Shown: positions 31,311 to 46,100 of the stretch, one piece after another
Position numbering within the stretch: position 1 is the first letter of the stretch
How the letters are laid out: each line of letters starts with the position of its first letter
DNA from: Aquilaria yunnanensis
Taxonomy: Eukaryota; Streptophyta; Magnoliopsida; Malvales; Thymelaeaceae
Reading direction: 5' to 3'
Assembly (NCBI GenBank): GCA_039654915.1
Contig: CM077600.1
Span: forward strand, 40,036,492-40,100,491
Length of the DNA stretch: 64,000 nt
Program-made: the position numbers and the translations under genes
Notes under the pieces: generated by a model
The model's database searches: none
Told to the model about the DNA's origin: nothing
The model's input: only the letters and a program-made list of their open reading frames with translations

Positions 31311-34300
31311 TTCTTTCCCTCCCTTTTTTTTTTTTTCTCTCCCTCTTGCTCTCCCCCTGTCTCACTCTCTCTTATTAAGTCAATTGTTAAACTCTTAGTA
31401 TCTAAATTTTTTTTCCTCTATTGGTCCCTAAACTATTTTTGCTCCTTTCCTTCATTATTGTTTTCTCCAACAAAACTTTAGTCACTAAAATTTTTCCACT
31501 TTTGTGTATGGTTCCACATATTTGGCTGTGGTCAATTTATTATTATTTTTTGTTTCTTTTTGTATTTATTAAGTTAATGGTTAAACTGTTAATTTATTAA
31601 TATATATTAAATACAATTTTATGTTTAGGTTATGTCATTTCTTTATTGATGATTAAGTTTCGTAGCTTGAATTTTCTTTGAAAGTTCTATGGTTTAATAA
31701 ATCAATTTGGTCAATACTTGCCTAAAATTGAAGGTGAATTATTCTAAATATATTTCTCCTCAATATTAAGAATTAGAGTGTGAATTGACAAGAGATGAAA
31801 TTTTTTAGTTAATTATTTTTAATAAAAAATCCATGATTTTGAAACATGTATTGTGTAATGTACTTTCACCTTTTGTCGCAAGCTAATGTGAAGACTGTTT
31901 GTTGGCGGTGGTAGGATAGATAGACAATTAAGCTTGATTACAACTAGCAAAAACTCATAATACAGGGACTGAAATTATATTTGTCCAATTTCTGGTAAGT
32001 TTGCCCACGCTGATGTCATTTCAATTTTTTTTTGCTACCCTGGGAAATGGTCAAATCCCTCTTTTGGTCCTTGAGTATAACAATTCTACTATAATGATCC
32101 CCAACTTTCTCAATCTGTAGCAAATTTTTAGAGAAAAATGAAAAGTTTGAATGGTTTGTTTTAGAAATAAAATTAAAATTTCAATGGTTTGATTAAAAAA
32201 CACTTTATGCCCTTACCCACCTGCCTTTTGTTATATTGAGCTTAAATGGAAATAAGAGACATGTCTTTATTAACTATATTAAATATCAAAACTTTTTTCT
32301 TTTACACGGTTTTATTTAGAGTTTTAATTGAATAGGTTAGATTTGGAGTTTTGATTAATTGAAATGGATGTACAATTTTCATAATGCATGATTGCTCTAC
32401 ATGAGTTTAATTCAGAGTTTTGATTAGTTAAACCAATGCATAACTTGCATTTCATATGGGTGCTTGATTCTTAAAATATTTCATTTTATCACCGATTCAT
32501 TAGTAAGTAACAATTTGAAAAAACTTATACATATATATTGTGCAATGTTATCCTATATTATCAATAACAGAAACTTTTCTTTCTCTTGATGGTTTCATTT
32601 GAATTGGTTAATAAATTTTCTTTGATAATTTTTCACCTGTTATCATTAATGTTTTTTGACAATATATAAACACATATTCAGTTAACTATTATATGTGTTT
32701 ACAATTATCTATACTTAGATTTTATTTCACATTGAGGTATGTCTTATCCTTTTACATTATTCTATTATTGACTTACATTGATTACAATATAGTTAACATT
32801 GCTACAAAATGTACCTAGCGTAACACATAGCTCTATATATTACCTTGCTTACTTCTAAAAGAGAGCATCTTTTTTACCATTCATCTGCAATGAAATTCAT
32901 TATAGATGAACAATGCCTTTTTTTAATTTTATTTTCTTGGATGCAATTGACTTTTTTTTTAAGTTCTATCCCCTTTTCACAAGGCACACGCTTTTTGAGA
33001 GCATGTGTTATAGTTTTCAGTTTTAGTCTGTTTCATATTTTTTTTTGTTAAAATGTGATTTCAAATCGTAAATTTCTACTCTTTCCCAATATAGTCCCAA
33101 TGTTTCATCATCCATGTTCCATTTTGATCCCAAATTTTATAACTATTAGATTCTTTTTATTCGCTCTCTTAGTCCCCAAACTTATTTTTGTTTTTTTATA
33201 TATTATATTCTGAAGTAAAACTTTGGTCACCATAATTTATTTATTTTTTAGTTAAATCATTTTTTACCTTTATTAATTTAATTGTTAAGCCCTTAATACC
33301 TAAAGTTCTACCATTTTTTGTCTTGATCCAAAAATTTTTTGTCATATTTATTTATTATTTTTTTAAAAATGAAACTCTAATTATTATAATTTACCTATTT
33401 TTTACTATGGTTATGGTTGATTCAGTTTTAATCATTTTTTTCTTTTTATCTTTTTTAAGTTAATTGTTAAAATATTAATTGATTAATATAAACCAAACAC
33501 AATTTTGTGTTTCAATAATTTTTTTACTATTGTTGATTGATTTTTGTAACATAAATTATTTACTTCAAAATCTATTGTGTAATAAAATAATTTGGTCCAT
33601 AATTGCTTAATTGAAAGTAAATTTTTCTAGATAAATTTTTTATTGATATTTAAAATTTGAGTTTGAGTTAATAAGACATGAAAATTTTTAGTAAAATTTT
33701 TTTTATTAACAAAAGAAATATGTATCATTTGAAGAACATACAATGTTTAGTTTAACAATGTTATGTTTTGATCATAATTAATTATTTTAATAATAAGAAT
33801 ATAACATAAAGAGAGTGCAACTCTAAATTGAGATGCATCAGAATGTTAATTGTTTAACATGAATTTATGGGTGAGAATTTTTTAATTACTTATTATTAAA
33901 ATTTATTTTAATGCTAAATTTATTGAAGATAATACTGGCTACAAAGTGCGGGTCATAAAACCCCTCATCTTCTAAAAATGACACAAGTACATTATAGATG
34001 ACACAAATACATTGTAGATGAATAGAGATTAGGTAGAGTGTGGGTGCTGTCACATTTTATTTTATTTTTTTATTTTGGCTGGACTTGGTCGACTCTTTTT
34101 GAAGTTTCGTATCCTTTTCACAAGCTGGTCACATATTGACGGCCTTTGTTAAGTTCATTGTAGATGAATAGTGTAAAAGTAGAGTGTGGGCACGCTGGTC
34201 ATGAGCAGTACTTTTTTTTTTTGTTTTTTGCTAGACTTGGTTGACACTTTTTGAAGTTTGGTATCCTTTTTGTAATCTGATCACGTCTTGAGGTCCTTTA

Positions 34301-36786
34301 TTGCAATTTTCCATCTGTTGTGGTTAAAATGCATTTTCAGTCCCTGTATTTCTACCATTTCCCATTTTAGTCACTAATGTTGAATCCTGTTGCTTTTTGG
34401 TCCCCAAACCAAACTTAATGACTATTTAACTAGTTTCTTTCTATTTGCTCTCTTGGTCCCCACACTTTTTTTTTGTTATTTTTTATGCACTATCTTCTAA
34501 AGTAAAACATTGTTACAATTAATTGTTAAACTTTTAATACCTAAAATTTTTTCCATTTCCTCTTATTCTCTAAATTTTTTGGCCAAGTTTTTTCTCTTCT
34601 TTTATTCTTTATTAAGTTAATAGCTATATCACTGATTGATTAAAATAAATTAATTTTTTTTTTGTTTCTGTGTTTTCTTTTTGTTATTGATAATTGAGTT
34701 CTATAGTATGAGTTATTTCATTCATAAACTCTATCGCTTAATAAAACAATTTAGTCCATAATTGCTAAAATTCAAAGTTAATTTTTCTAAACAAATTTTT
34801 TATCGATATTAAAAATTGGAAGTGATAAGAGATGAAATTTTTTAATGAATTATTTTTTAATGATAAAAAATTTAATAACTACTTAACTAGATTTTATCTA
34901 TTTACTCTCATGGTTCCCAAGTTTGTTTTTGTTTTTTATGTACTATCATCTTCCACAAAAAAAAAAAAAACATTGGTCATCTTCAATTGTGCTTTTCCAT
35001 TTTCTCTTTTTGTCCCTAAACTTTTTGGCTAAGTTTTGTCTTTTCTTTTCTTTTAATCTTTACTAAGTTAATGGTTATATTGCTAATTGATTAAAGTAAA
35101 CTAAACGCAATTTTTGTGTTTCAATTATATCTTTTCATTATTGATAATGGAGTTTTATAGCATGAGTTACTTAATTCAAAATATTTATGCTTTAATAAAA
35201 TAATTTGGTTCATAATTGTTAAAATTAAAAGTGTACTTTTCTAAATAAATTTCTCATTTATATTAAAATTTGAATTTAAGTGATAAGAGATGAAATTTTT
35301 TATTGAATAAACTTTTTAATGCATTATTGGTAATTAAGTTTTGTAGCATTAGTTATTTAATTAAAAAAATTTATGGTTTAATAAAGTATTTTGATCCATA
35401 ATTGTTAAAATTGAAAGTAATTTTTTTAAATAAATTTCTCATTAAAATTAAAAATTGACATTTGAGTTAATATTGGATAAAATTCTTTACTGAATTTTTC
35501 TTTAATGAAAAAAAATATCCATAATTTTGAAGCATGTACAATACTATGTTTCACAGTGTTATGTTTCGATCATAATTAATTAATGCAATAATAAGAATAT
35601 AACATAAAAAAATTCAACTGAAAATTAAATTAAAGTAAAATTTTAATTGTTTGTCATTGAGAATTGCTTTAATGGTAAATTTATTGAAGCAATACTTGCT
35701 ACAAATTGCAGGTGAAAAATAACCTTGTATATACTAAAACATAGAAGAAAAAACACTGTTTATTTACAGTATCATTTTTTTTAAAAAAAGAATCTTTTTC
35801 ATAGGTAATGACATAACCTCTCTTCCAGCCCATCTAAATTTCTTTGCTTTCATTTTAGTTTCTTTGCCCCTCTCTCTCTCTCTCTCGTGCAAATTCAATA
35901 TTGAACTCTTACTAGTTGTAGTCTTTTTATTTGCTCTATTAATTCCAAAATTTTACCTTAACTTTTGTGCCAGTACTTAAACATCATTTTGAAACATAAT
36001 TGGATTTTCATTTAAACCCTTAATTCATTTTATTTTATTACTCTTTTTTTGTGTCAATAGTAAAACACCAGTTTTAGTTTCTAAAATCCTGTTTTTTAGC
36101 CTACTAATGTAAAAAAAATTGCTGTATAATGATTAAACCTAATTTTAGGTCAACTCTAAATCTCAATTTTTTATTTTTGTGAAAAAGTTTATTTTATCAA
36201 TAGTTAAACTCACTATTAATTACTAGAACTCTAAATTTTCCTCTCTTTAACCCCAAAATTCATTATTTAATAATTATTATACTATATTATATTAAATGCT
36301 ATCAAATATTGAACTACCATAATTCCAAAATTTTGTACTTTATGTTTTCGGTCCTTAAAATTTTCTTTTAGATAATTAATCATTTAATTTGTAGTATTTA
36401 AGTTTTTAAAATATTATCATCTATCTCTTTAAATCACAAATTTTAATTATTTATAATCAAGTAACCGAATAATAAATTGTCACCGTAACTCGCAGCCACA
36501 ATTCACCTAGTGTAAGAAAAAGAAAAGGAGAGGTTAGGGGGCTTTACTGAAAATCATAATGAGCTCACATACATTAATTATTTGGCCATTCACACCCTCT
36601 CAGAATTGGACTGCGATCGAGCGAGTCTACCATCGTAATCAACCGCCATACTTATGCTGATGCGCATGTCCTGTGGCTGAAGCCTGAAGCTGAGTGCCGA
36701 TGAATTGGTCCCTTATTGCTGTCGCAGGCTCCGCTTAACGTATATACCGATTATTTTTGGTCTACCCCAAATTCCCTCGATTAAAT
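29870..36786. other. Gene-free AT-rich DNA upstream of the J-domain gene
   Basis: No credible gene. Holds direct repeats at 30363-30442 and 36511-36563, a repeated segment around CGCTTTTTTCCCCCCTATTT (about 30735 and 30930), a CT microsatellite 31280-31370, five degenerate copies of a segment with a GAAATTTTTTA-type core (about 31650, 33530, 34690, 35145, 35325), and a pair of about 170-base repeats at 33990-34310. A TATA-like TATATAC at 36741-36747 may serve the downstream gene. Confidence 0.6.
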
Positions 36787-39700
36787 ATGGGAAGTAAATC
36801 CAAGAGGAAGTACTCGGACGACACTGCTAGTTCATCCCCTTCACCGACCCCCGAGGACGACTCCGACTCATCGCCGAAGAGCAGGCGCCGACGCGGAAAA
36901 GAGCGGCGGAGGAGCGATGGGTCTTCGAGAAGGGAGAAAGAGAGGAGGAGGGAGAAAAGGAGACGAAGGGAAAAAGAAAGGGCGAGAGAGAGAAGGAAAT
37001 CGAGGAGAGGTGATAGGAAGAGCAAGAGAAAGCATTATGCGTCTGAATCAGGGTCAGAGTCGGACTCTGGTTCTGCGACCGATTCAGGTACGGAGAGAGT
37101 GCGGATAGCGCCGGAAACGGTAGTGAGAGACCTATTGAACAAGTTTCCCAGCGTTGGCAGTGATTTGCGACAGGTAACTGTTCCTTTTGAACTTGGTTTT
37201 ATTCTATTTGATTGTCATGTTGGTTCTCCGCAAAAGGATTCTCAGTAGGTTGCTATTAATGAAACTGAGTTTTCCCTGCTTACTGCTCAGTCAGGAATTT
37301 AAGCTACATCAAGCACTGACTTTCAGAGGCTGTGATAGCATGGATGAATTTAGATTTTGGGTCAAACAATTGATTCGAACTCTTGTTTCACATACTGATT
37401 CTGGTTGTAGGCTTATAAATGCAATAATATCAAGAGAACAGAAACTTGAAAGAGTAAAAGAAGTGGCTACTTTTGTCGAAGTAGATTGTACAAGCCTTGT
37501 TAGTTAATAATGGTTAGATGCTAGGCGCAAGTATTATTAGGTTTCTTTTAGGTTCTGTTAACGACACTGAGAGATTCTGATGCATCTCTTTGCATGAAAC
37601 AATTTGGTTTAGGCACACGCCTGCAGTTCTCTTTGGAATACAGGTAGTTGAGTTATGGACATGGAATGCCATGCCCACTTATTTATCTATCTATATACTT
37701 CTTATTTGTTGGAAGGTTAGATGCATTAAGTACAACATACATTAGCATTTTGATGTTTTTATGTCACGGGAGAGATCTTAGATTATATAAGCTATCCCAA
37801 CCATGCTTAAAAAGCTTAGATTTTGGAAGACAGAACATGCTCTTGAATCATGTATTTTTCTCCGCTAGGTTGAATAGAGGACTGGATTTTATCTGACGGC
37901 ACCATATTTACTGTTTTCCCCCATTAAACCCGTGTCATGGGTGGAATATGGGTTGATTTCACTGAAAAAAAGTAGCAACCAAACTGGAATAAGATCTGAA
38001 AAGGTTACTCAAATTATTTTGCCTAATTTTTTTTAGTTATTCTTGAACTGAGGTTCTATGGTTGATGTACTTGCATTTTGTAATAATGTCTTTATGAGCT
38101 TGTTCCTCAACTATGAATAGTTTTGCGCACACACTCCCCACCCCCAAAAGAAGAAGAAGAAGAAGAAGAAAAAGCTTACAGTTGTGTTTTCTTGTGGTTT
38201 TTTTAGCTTCTACAAATGATTGATGATGGGCAAGCTGTTGACATAAATGGCATATCTGAAAGGGCCTTGATTAAGCATTTGAAGAAGCTGTTTTTATCCT
38301 TGAAGCTAAAGGAAACTGGAGATAAAGTGTTTTTACTGCCTTCAAAGAGAAGCCCCACATTAGATGTGGTGGGCCACTTGATTCAAGCTCCTGCTGAATG
38401 TAATGAGGACAAACCTCCTAGTTCAATCGCGCAGGATGAGGAATGCAGCTACCAGGCAGATGAGAATAATTCACCCTCTCCTCACCCTAGGGATGGCTCT
38501 TCAGCTCCTAGAAGGTAGTTTTTTACTTCAAATATTGTGTGTCAGCAAACCAAAACTCTTAAAACTCTTACCTTGAATTTCAATTTAGAACGACTTTTTT
38601 TTGGTGGGTCGGCCATAGAACAAGGTTGGGATGAGGTCATGTGTGCAAATGGTAAATAAAGAAGAAAGCCTTTGAAGAATAACATTTATTATGTGTGTTA
38701 AGTTTTTTTCTTCGCATGCGTTTTGAGACAGAGAGATGGTAGAGACCTACCATGGCCCTGTCAACTCTGAAAGAGTGCATTGCACTGATTGAATATATTA
38801 GGATGATAGTATGTAGTCAAAGTTCCCGTACTAAAATGCCATATATTTTATAAATGTTTCTTACTTTTCTGTGATCATATATTTCAACTTTGGTAATCGA
38901 TAACCAAGGGACCATTGTTGTCTAGAAGTGGCGTGCTAATAGCAGGAGGTGTTGGGACTGATAATGCTAGTCCCAAGTCACATGTTCAGGTGTTGATTAA
39001 AAAGTTATTGTAAATTAGTTTTCTTAAAACCACAAGATGCTGAGTCCTTGTTGTATATCAATGCAGGGTGATTGGCCCTGAAATGCCATCAGCTGAGTTA
39101 CTTGCTGCTGCTGCCAAACTAACAGAAGCCCAAGCTGAGCTTAGGTAACTTACGGGAGAGAAGCTTTCTATGTAACATGCTTCCTTGCATACTGTGAATT
39201 ATTGTATTTTTTTGTTCACACATCTATCTTTTCAAAGCCTAATTAATCCAATTACTGTGAATTAGTGCTAGGTGTCGTTAAATGCATCTGCATTTATGAA
39301 ACTTAGTTCTTGATATTATGATAATTCAATTTAGGGATGCTGAGTTGGAAGAGGATACTGAATTATTTATCGGACCACCACCTCCTGCTCTGGTTGCAGA
39401 AGCTGAATCAGCAAATGAGGCAGAGCGGTTTGAAGAGGTCAGTGATTTCACGTCTTATTTATCTTTGTTGTCTACTTGTTTTTTGGTCATTGACACAGTT
39501 TCTTTATGTTTCCCATTCAGGTCACAAGAATAATGGCATCTGAGACTGATTCTCCTTATGATGTCCTAGGAGTGAATCATAATACATTGGCAGACAACAT
39601 AAAGAAAAAGTATGACCTTGTTTTGGGTGCAAACAGTTTATTTATTTTGGTCATGAGTGTGCAGTTAGTGTGATGCAAATTGGATGCTAATTAAATAACA

Positions 39701-42700
39701 TTCTCCCAAGAGAATGTCTTATCAATTTTTAGACTCAAAAGGAATTCATGGCAATTGCAGCGAGCAACTATGAATTCCCTTTTCTTTTTCTATTTGATGA
39801 TTCAAATTTAACCAGACAAATTTCTTAAGTTTATGAGTATGATTAATTTGAGAATTTTTCTACCTTGATCATGTTGATTGAAATACCCCATGTATTGCTG
39901 ATTCAGTAATACTTAATATAACAAAACTCAGAAGATGCCATACTGAAGTTCATGTATTGTCCATTCGTGAATTCAACGGCCCCCTCCCCTCAGAAAGAGG
40001 GGGAAAAAAAAAGAAACACATAGCCATAACACACACACGCACACACACACAGAATGCATATATAATTTGCTTTCTATTAGATGTATGATTTGCTACTTAG
40101 CTTTTACATGAATTTAGTGTCAACATTACTTTTTATAGTTGACATGGTGAACTTCATGCCACTGACCGTTACATAGTTGGAATTAGGGTATGATCTATGA
40201 TGGTGACAATAATTGTATTCAAGTCACAAACAAAATGAGTTCAGCAAAGTTTAGAATGTATTATGTTGGATGAGTGGATGTACATTGAAGGGTAGGATTA
40301 GAAAGGAGAATGTGAGGGACAAGATATAAGCAGCTTTTGTTGGCCTGATATTAGATAAGGTCACCTTAGATGGTTTGGCATATTCAACCTAGTCCAATAG
40401 ACTTATTTCCAATAAATTCATTCTTACTAAAAGAAGGAAGAAGAAAAAAGATCCAATAGCTGTGTGAGTATGCAAGAGTTGTAGGCTAGGCATATGAGTG
40501 GCTAAATGAGGTAAGGGTAGATCTAAACTTACTTTGGTGGGAATTATGAAAAGGGATATAGTATTAGAGTTTCAACCAAGTAGAATGGAGATACAATATT
40601 CTTGTAGCTGCACAAACCAGTTGGGATTAAGGTGTAGTTGAGTGATTGGTTCTATTTAAGTTGCAAAATGGGGTTCACAACCAAGGGGTATTTTAGGGCA
40701 TTAAGATAGGATTGGCTGTAACAGGATAAAACCAACGTACTGGATGGGGATAGAGTGAAAGTTTGGAAAATGTTCAGTAGAGAAATAAGGAATTTCTCAT
40801 TTTCAATTGCATTTATTTATTATTGTTATTGAGGTAAGAAAAGAAATCGACTGTCACTTAGCCGGACTCTTTCAGGTTAAATTGAATTTTTTTTCTTTTT
40901 CAATTCTACAGCATTTTCTAACATAAAGCACTTTAGTGGGCTTACAGCAGGCCTCATTCTTCCCATATCTTGCTAGCGTTCCGTACTCAAATTGACTAGG
41001 ATATCAAGTGACTATCCCATGTTCTGGTCAGGTATTGGAAACTATCACTTTTGGTTCACCCGGACAAATGTTCTCACCCTCAGGCCCATCAAGCCTTTAT
41101 CATACTTAATAAAGCATTCAAGGAATTGCAGGATCCCGATAAGGTGAGTTTTTATACACTATAACTCATATTGGAATGAATGCAAAGGAAAATTATATGC
41201 CTTTCGCTGAATTTGTATTTGATCAATCTGTTTTTTTCTTTCATCTTGGCTTATATGTGGTTGTAATCCCTGAATCTATGAGGTTTTGGTTTTGAGATAT
41301 TCAAGCTTGGCAAATTTAAAGTAGAATTGAGGGAGTCCACTGAATGAAAATGTTGTGCATTAAACATACACGATTTTGTGGATATTGATATTGGAGGTGG
41401 ATTCAGATTGGTTTTAGATATAACCTAGAATCTGCTGTCACCTTAAAGTTTTTATATCTTCTGTGACTATTACGTAGCAGGGACCATGTTTTTCTTTGAG
41501 TAGCATTTAGAGTGTTGTGTTAATCGTCTCTTAAGAACCCCATACTGTTTGTGGACTTATCTAGCAAAATTAGTTATGTGTTTGTGCAAATGTAATTTTT
41601 ATATGTTTATCCTTTTACCATGATACTTTTTTTTTTTGTGGAAAATTGGTCAATGATAAATGTTTGAGGATAATATTTTACTGCACAAAGAAATTTGACA
41701 TGTCATACGTCGCACAACATTCTTAATTCCCAAGAAATAGGCCCTTTCAGCCATATGGCTTTTGCTTGTTTGTCCCACCCCCCACTCTCTACCTATTAAA
41801 AAAAGATGTTTCTTCAGTCTTACATTTTTAGTTATTGCAGTAGGATCAAACAAGATACAGTAATAACTGTTACTTGGTTCATGGATTTTGATGAATGATG
41901 TGTTTTTAATCTGACGTCTTCCAATTGTAGAAGAAGCAACTTGATGAGAAAATCAAAGCAGAAGAGGAGAAAGAAGCATTCAAGGTGTGTACTTTTATCC
42001 TGGAATTGATATGACATCTCAGAAACTTGTTTGACAGCTATGATAAATTCCATTTCCCCCTTTACAGGCTGAATTACAGGCAATGCGTGAGGCTGCACAG
42101 TGGAGAAGATTGCAAGGTTGGCAAATTTCTGGATTTATGAACATTTGAGCCCCACCAAATAATAGTAGTAGTAGCAGCAGCAGTAGCAGGAATAAATAAA
42201 ATAATCTCCTACTCATGTCCTCTCTTCTCTCCCTCGCTCCCTCCCTCCTTGCCTTTCTCTCTTTCTCTCTCTCGATTACCACCACTTTCAAGTAGCATCA
42301 TAGTCAAAAGTTGCTTGTGGCTAGGATCTCTTTTGGCCATTTGCACAGACCTATGATTTCATAACATTATAAGCAGTTGCATTAAGTTCTTGCCCTTTCT
42401 GTCAAGTTCTTTTCGACATCATCTTTTGGTGTTTTCCTCATTGCCCCTCGGTCTACCTTCTCTTTTATCATTGGTCTCGAAGTAAGAAATCTGTTTCATT
42501 GTCAGGTATATCCATGGAAGGTGATGATGAGCTCCTGGCAGAGATTGAAGTTAAAGCACCTCGAACAAGAGATGAATGGATGACAACACTGCCTCCTGAG
42601 AGGAAAGTAAGTTTAAGGGTTCATTTGTTGGAAATTAATTAAGTGGTTATTTGACCGCTTATTTTCAATTTTGCCTTTTTCTTAATCTGGAATTAGTGGC

Positions 42701-44022
42701 ATTTTAAAGTTAATCTTCTATCTACTTAATAATCACTTGAATCATATTTTTTCCCCCAAAAAATATTATGAACATTTTTCCTTACCTAGTTTAGAAAAAG
42801 AAAAAATTAATCAAAACTATTTTTCTTTCATATAAAATGTTTTAAAAGTGGTTTTCAGGCTTCTTGACATGTAGAGCTTTGATTGGCGTACAAGTTGAGC
42901 GGATAATCATTATATATAAAAATAATTACTAATTATCACTTACGATTAATCTCCCTCAAATGCAACCAAAATGTTATTCCCCCTCATTAGTTGTGGGTAA
43001 CTCGACTGATCATCACCCTGTTCAATAGCAATGATTCCATGGTCTAACTTGGTTGGGTCTCCTAAAATTCAATTCTCCAAATCTGATTGCTTTTTCATTT
43101 CAGAGTCGTGTTATCCAACAGTTCTGTACGAATTTCAAATAAAAGTTTCTTAGTATCCTGAACATAGTAGAAAGGGCACTCAGAGGCTAGGCATAAGAAA
43201 TCAGAAGCCGCATGTTGAAATGAAAAGGTAATTTTGAAGGAAATAAATTCATTTGGTAAAGACCCGTGTTATACATTACAGCTCGTTGCTGACCATAATC
43301 TCCAGCTTAGACTAGAAAGACTAGTACAGTTAATTTCATGTTCTCATTGTTTGAATAGATTTAGGTTTTTGAAAGTAATAACTTATTTTGGCTGAGGGTT
43401 TCTACTTTCTGTTGTTTGGAAAGAAATGGGCGAAGTATCTACGTCTAATTCCCAACCACATTTCATACTTTACAGCCCGGTGTGACCCAGCATTCAACAA
43501 AAAGATTCAGCAAAGGCACTAAAGAAGGAAGAGGTGATACTAGTGTCTGGACTGACACCCCATCTGAGAGAGCTCAAAAAGCAAAGATGAGGTTAGGTTG
43601 TTTTTTACAATGCCTTTGTTGTTTCCTCCTCCATTCTTATTTGGGTTTATTCATGGCTGTCTCTTAATTACAGCTACCTGGAGGCATATAATGAAGCTAC
43701 AGCACTTGCTTCTACTGAAGAGGACAAACAGAGAAGCTCGGATGCAGATTTGGTGGATAAGTATAACGAGGAGAAAAGATCCAAGTCACTGGTGCAGAAA
43801 CACCGAGAAGAAGCTGCAGCTTCGATCCGTTCAAAGAAGAAAAGCAAGGCAAAGCAAGAAGAAGAGAAAGAAGAGTGGCTGGGAAAACATCCCTGGAGGC
43901 CTTGGGATCGTGAGAAGGACTTGGCTGGTGGGAGGCAGAGTGTGAAATTTGACTCCGATTCAATGGCCGAGGGTTTGGCTTCTAGGTTTTCATCAGGAAA
44001 TTACCAAAGAAACTTCCTCTAA
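36787..44022 (+). CDS. J-domain / GPALPP-motif / DUF3752-type nuclear protein, 11 exons, 581 aa
   Basis: Exons by GT-AG sites and frame: 36787-37173, 38207-38514, 39067-39144, 39335-39437, 39521-39609, 41032-41143, 41931-41984, 42068-42116, 42506-42606, 43476-43591, 43674-44022. They join to 1746 bases with no stop. The product has an Arg/Ser/Lys-rich N terminus (about 1-100), IGPEMP and FIGPPPPALV motifs (about 234 and 269-278), a J-domain (about 303-360) with YDVLGV and HPD at 331-333, a charged coiled region, and a C terminus with GKHPWRPWDREKDL (536-549) typical of GPALPP/DUF3752 proteins. HPD implies Hsp70 stimulation; the RS-like N terminus suggests a nuclear, splicing-related role, which is inferred. 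An upstream in-frame ATG at 36757 would add ten residues; 36787 is preferred because the charged N terminus begins there. No clear AATAAA was found. Confidence 0.88.
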
Positions 44023-46058
44023 CAAACGTAAGCTTCTTTACGCTTTGTTTAAGTTAGAGATATTTATGAACATTGCTTAGGCAGTTTTGAAATTTTGCTT
44101 AATCATGTAGAAATATGTAGAAAGGGGAAGAAAGGCTAAATGAAAATGAAGAGCTTTTACGGCATTTGTTGATGCCGTAAAGATAGCTGGATCCAAGGTT
44201 TCGTGGGCCTTGATTAAGTCGGATCAGAGTGATAGAGCTACAGGTCAATTAATGTTTGCTTCGGTCATTTGTTGATCTGATCCATGGAGATGGTTTTATG
44301 TGTCCCAAAGAGCTGACGCAGGTTTGTTTGAGACCATGTCCGATCCCATTCAGGTAAGTGGTGTGCTAGTTTTAGCTCCCACATTGAGTTTAATTTTTCC
44401 TTTGCTTTCAGAAATTATCTAGAGTAATTTTTGTTTTGTTTTTGTTTTGTTTTGTTTTTTTTTTGTTTTGGTTTTGTTTTCTGTTTCGGGTCAAATCAAT
44501 TTGTTATTGAATGTTTAATCTGAATGTAGCTGATGGTAAGTTAAAATAACTTTTGGTTGGATGTTCTTGCAAAACTGAGTCAACATTTTTATTTGTCAAT
44601 ATTTTCTTTTGTTGGAACTAATTTTATTTGAAAGTTAATATTATATGTAATAATTCATTGGAAACAACTTTTCATAATGTTATTAAATTTTTATGATTTT
44701 TTTAGGCATTAAAAAAGAAAAAATAATAAAAATTTCATGACATCTATGAAAATTTTATCTTTAATGAATTATCATATCTATATAATATTGGCTTTAAAAA
44801 TAAGATTAATTTTGGACAAAAAAGATGTAAAAGTAAAAATAAATTATTTTAAATCGAGTTGATTTAAGTTAAAATAAACTAAGTGTAAAGTTAAGTTATA
44901 GGTGAACATATGCTCATATCGACTCACTTATCATGCCGTGGAACACATGTATTTGGGTTCGATTGTTCATAGGAATGAGGATGTTGAATGAGCTATAACT
45001 AGATGGGCAAAAGTGAAAAGTCTTTCAAGCCCTGATTCTTCGTTGAATTTAAGTTCAACAGTTAAGTTGATTAAAATATTTTTGGCAGATTTCGAATTTC
45101 TTTTTCCAGACCCTTATTTCGTTGTTTGCTCAGCTTGGCTGAAGCAAGTCTGTAAATTGAACTCCGTTCGATCGCAACATTGTTTCGGTGATGAATTGGT
45201 ATGCAATTTGCTCCCATTAAACTCGGGCAACTAGAAAATATATAGCTAGGGACGAAGAGTTGATAAATAACAACGGTAAATTTCCTCATTATTCGGAGGT
45301 TATGAGAGGGACATGCGTTTGTAGTTGATCAGTTCATAACTAGGGAGCGAGCACAAATCTTACGTAGGAACACGACTTCACGTGTTCGTGGAAAAAGATG
45401 GGCTTATCATCTGGGAAACAAGGTGTGGGTGGACTGACTGAGCTTCTTGTTAGCTTGGTGGTGTTGGAAGTTTTGTTTTCGTTCGAAGAGCTGTAAGTTA
45501 TGTCATTTAATTAAAGAAACCCTATCTAACTTGTATTTAAAAACAATCCATGTGCAGGGAGGGAGAAAATATTAAAAGGAGAGCAGAAAAGAAGACTATA
45601 GGTCTAGGCAATCATAAACCCGGTTATACATATATGTAAATATAAATAAAAAGGGGGAACAAACTTTGGAGGTGTGGGGAGAGGAGTCATGATCGAGCTT
45701 AGTTAAGCTTTCCTCAGGCCTCTAGAAGTTGTTTTGTGTTGAAGTCTCTTTCAAGCTTTGTTAGCTAGCCTGATCGATCGATGTTTCTCTCCGTAGCGGC
45801 CCTACAAAGGTTTGTTGGAAAAGCACATGTATAAAATTGGTGGTATTATAGTTTGATCGAGAATTGTGGGCGGAATGGATTTCCTATATATATATATATT
45901 GTTATCTGTATATATGTGGGACGCAAGGAAAAGCAGGTGGGCCGCAGTACCACAAACCGCCCCACAGAGACGCCTACTTGCTTGCTTTGCACTATTTCTT
46001 GTTTGCTATCCTAAAGCAACCCCCGCCCCCTCCTATCCCTCTTCCTAACAATTGATGT

Positions 46059-46100
<42 letters not shown>
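46059..46100. repeat. Palindromic AT microsatellite
   Basis: GCGC, then 17 AT units (46063-46096), then GCGC. The whole is a self-complementary tract able to extrude as a cruciform. Confidence 0.8.

Noticed and set aside
43598..43963. Frames overlapping the last exons of the J-domain gene
   Set aside because: Out-of-frame readings through intron 10 and exon 11; the spliced frame joins correctly.
45013..45234. 73-codon frame after the J-domain gene
   Set aside because: No motif, no conserved counterpart and no splice context; likely chance.
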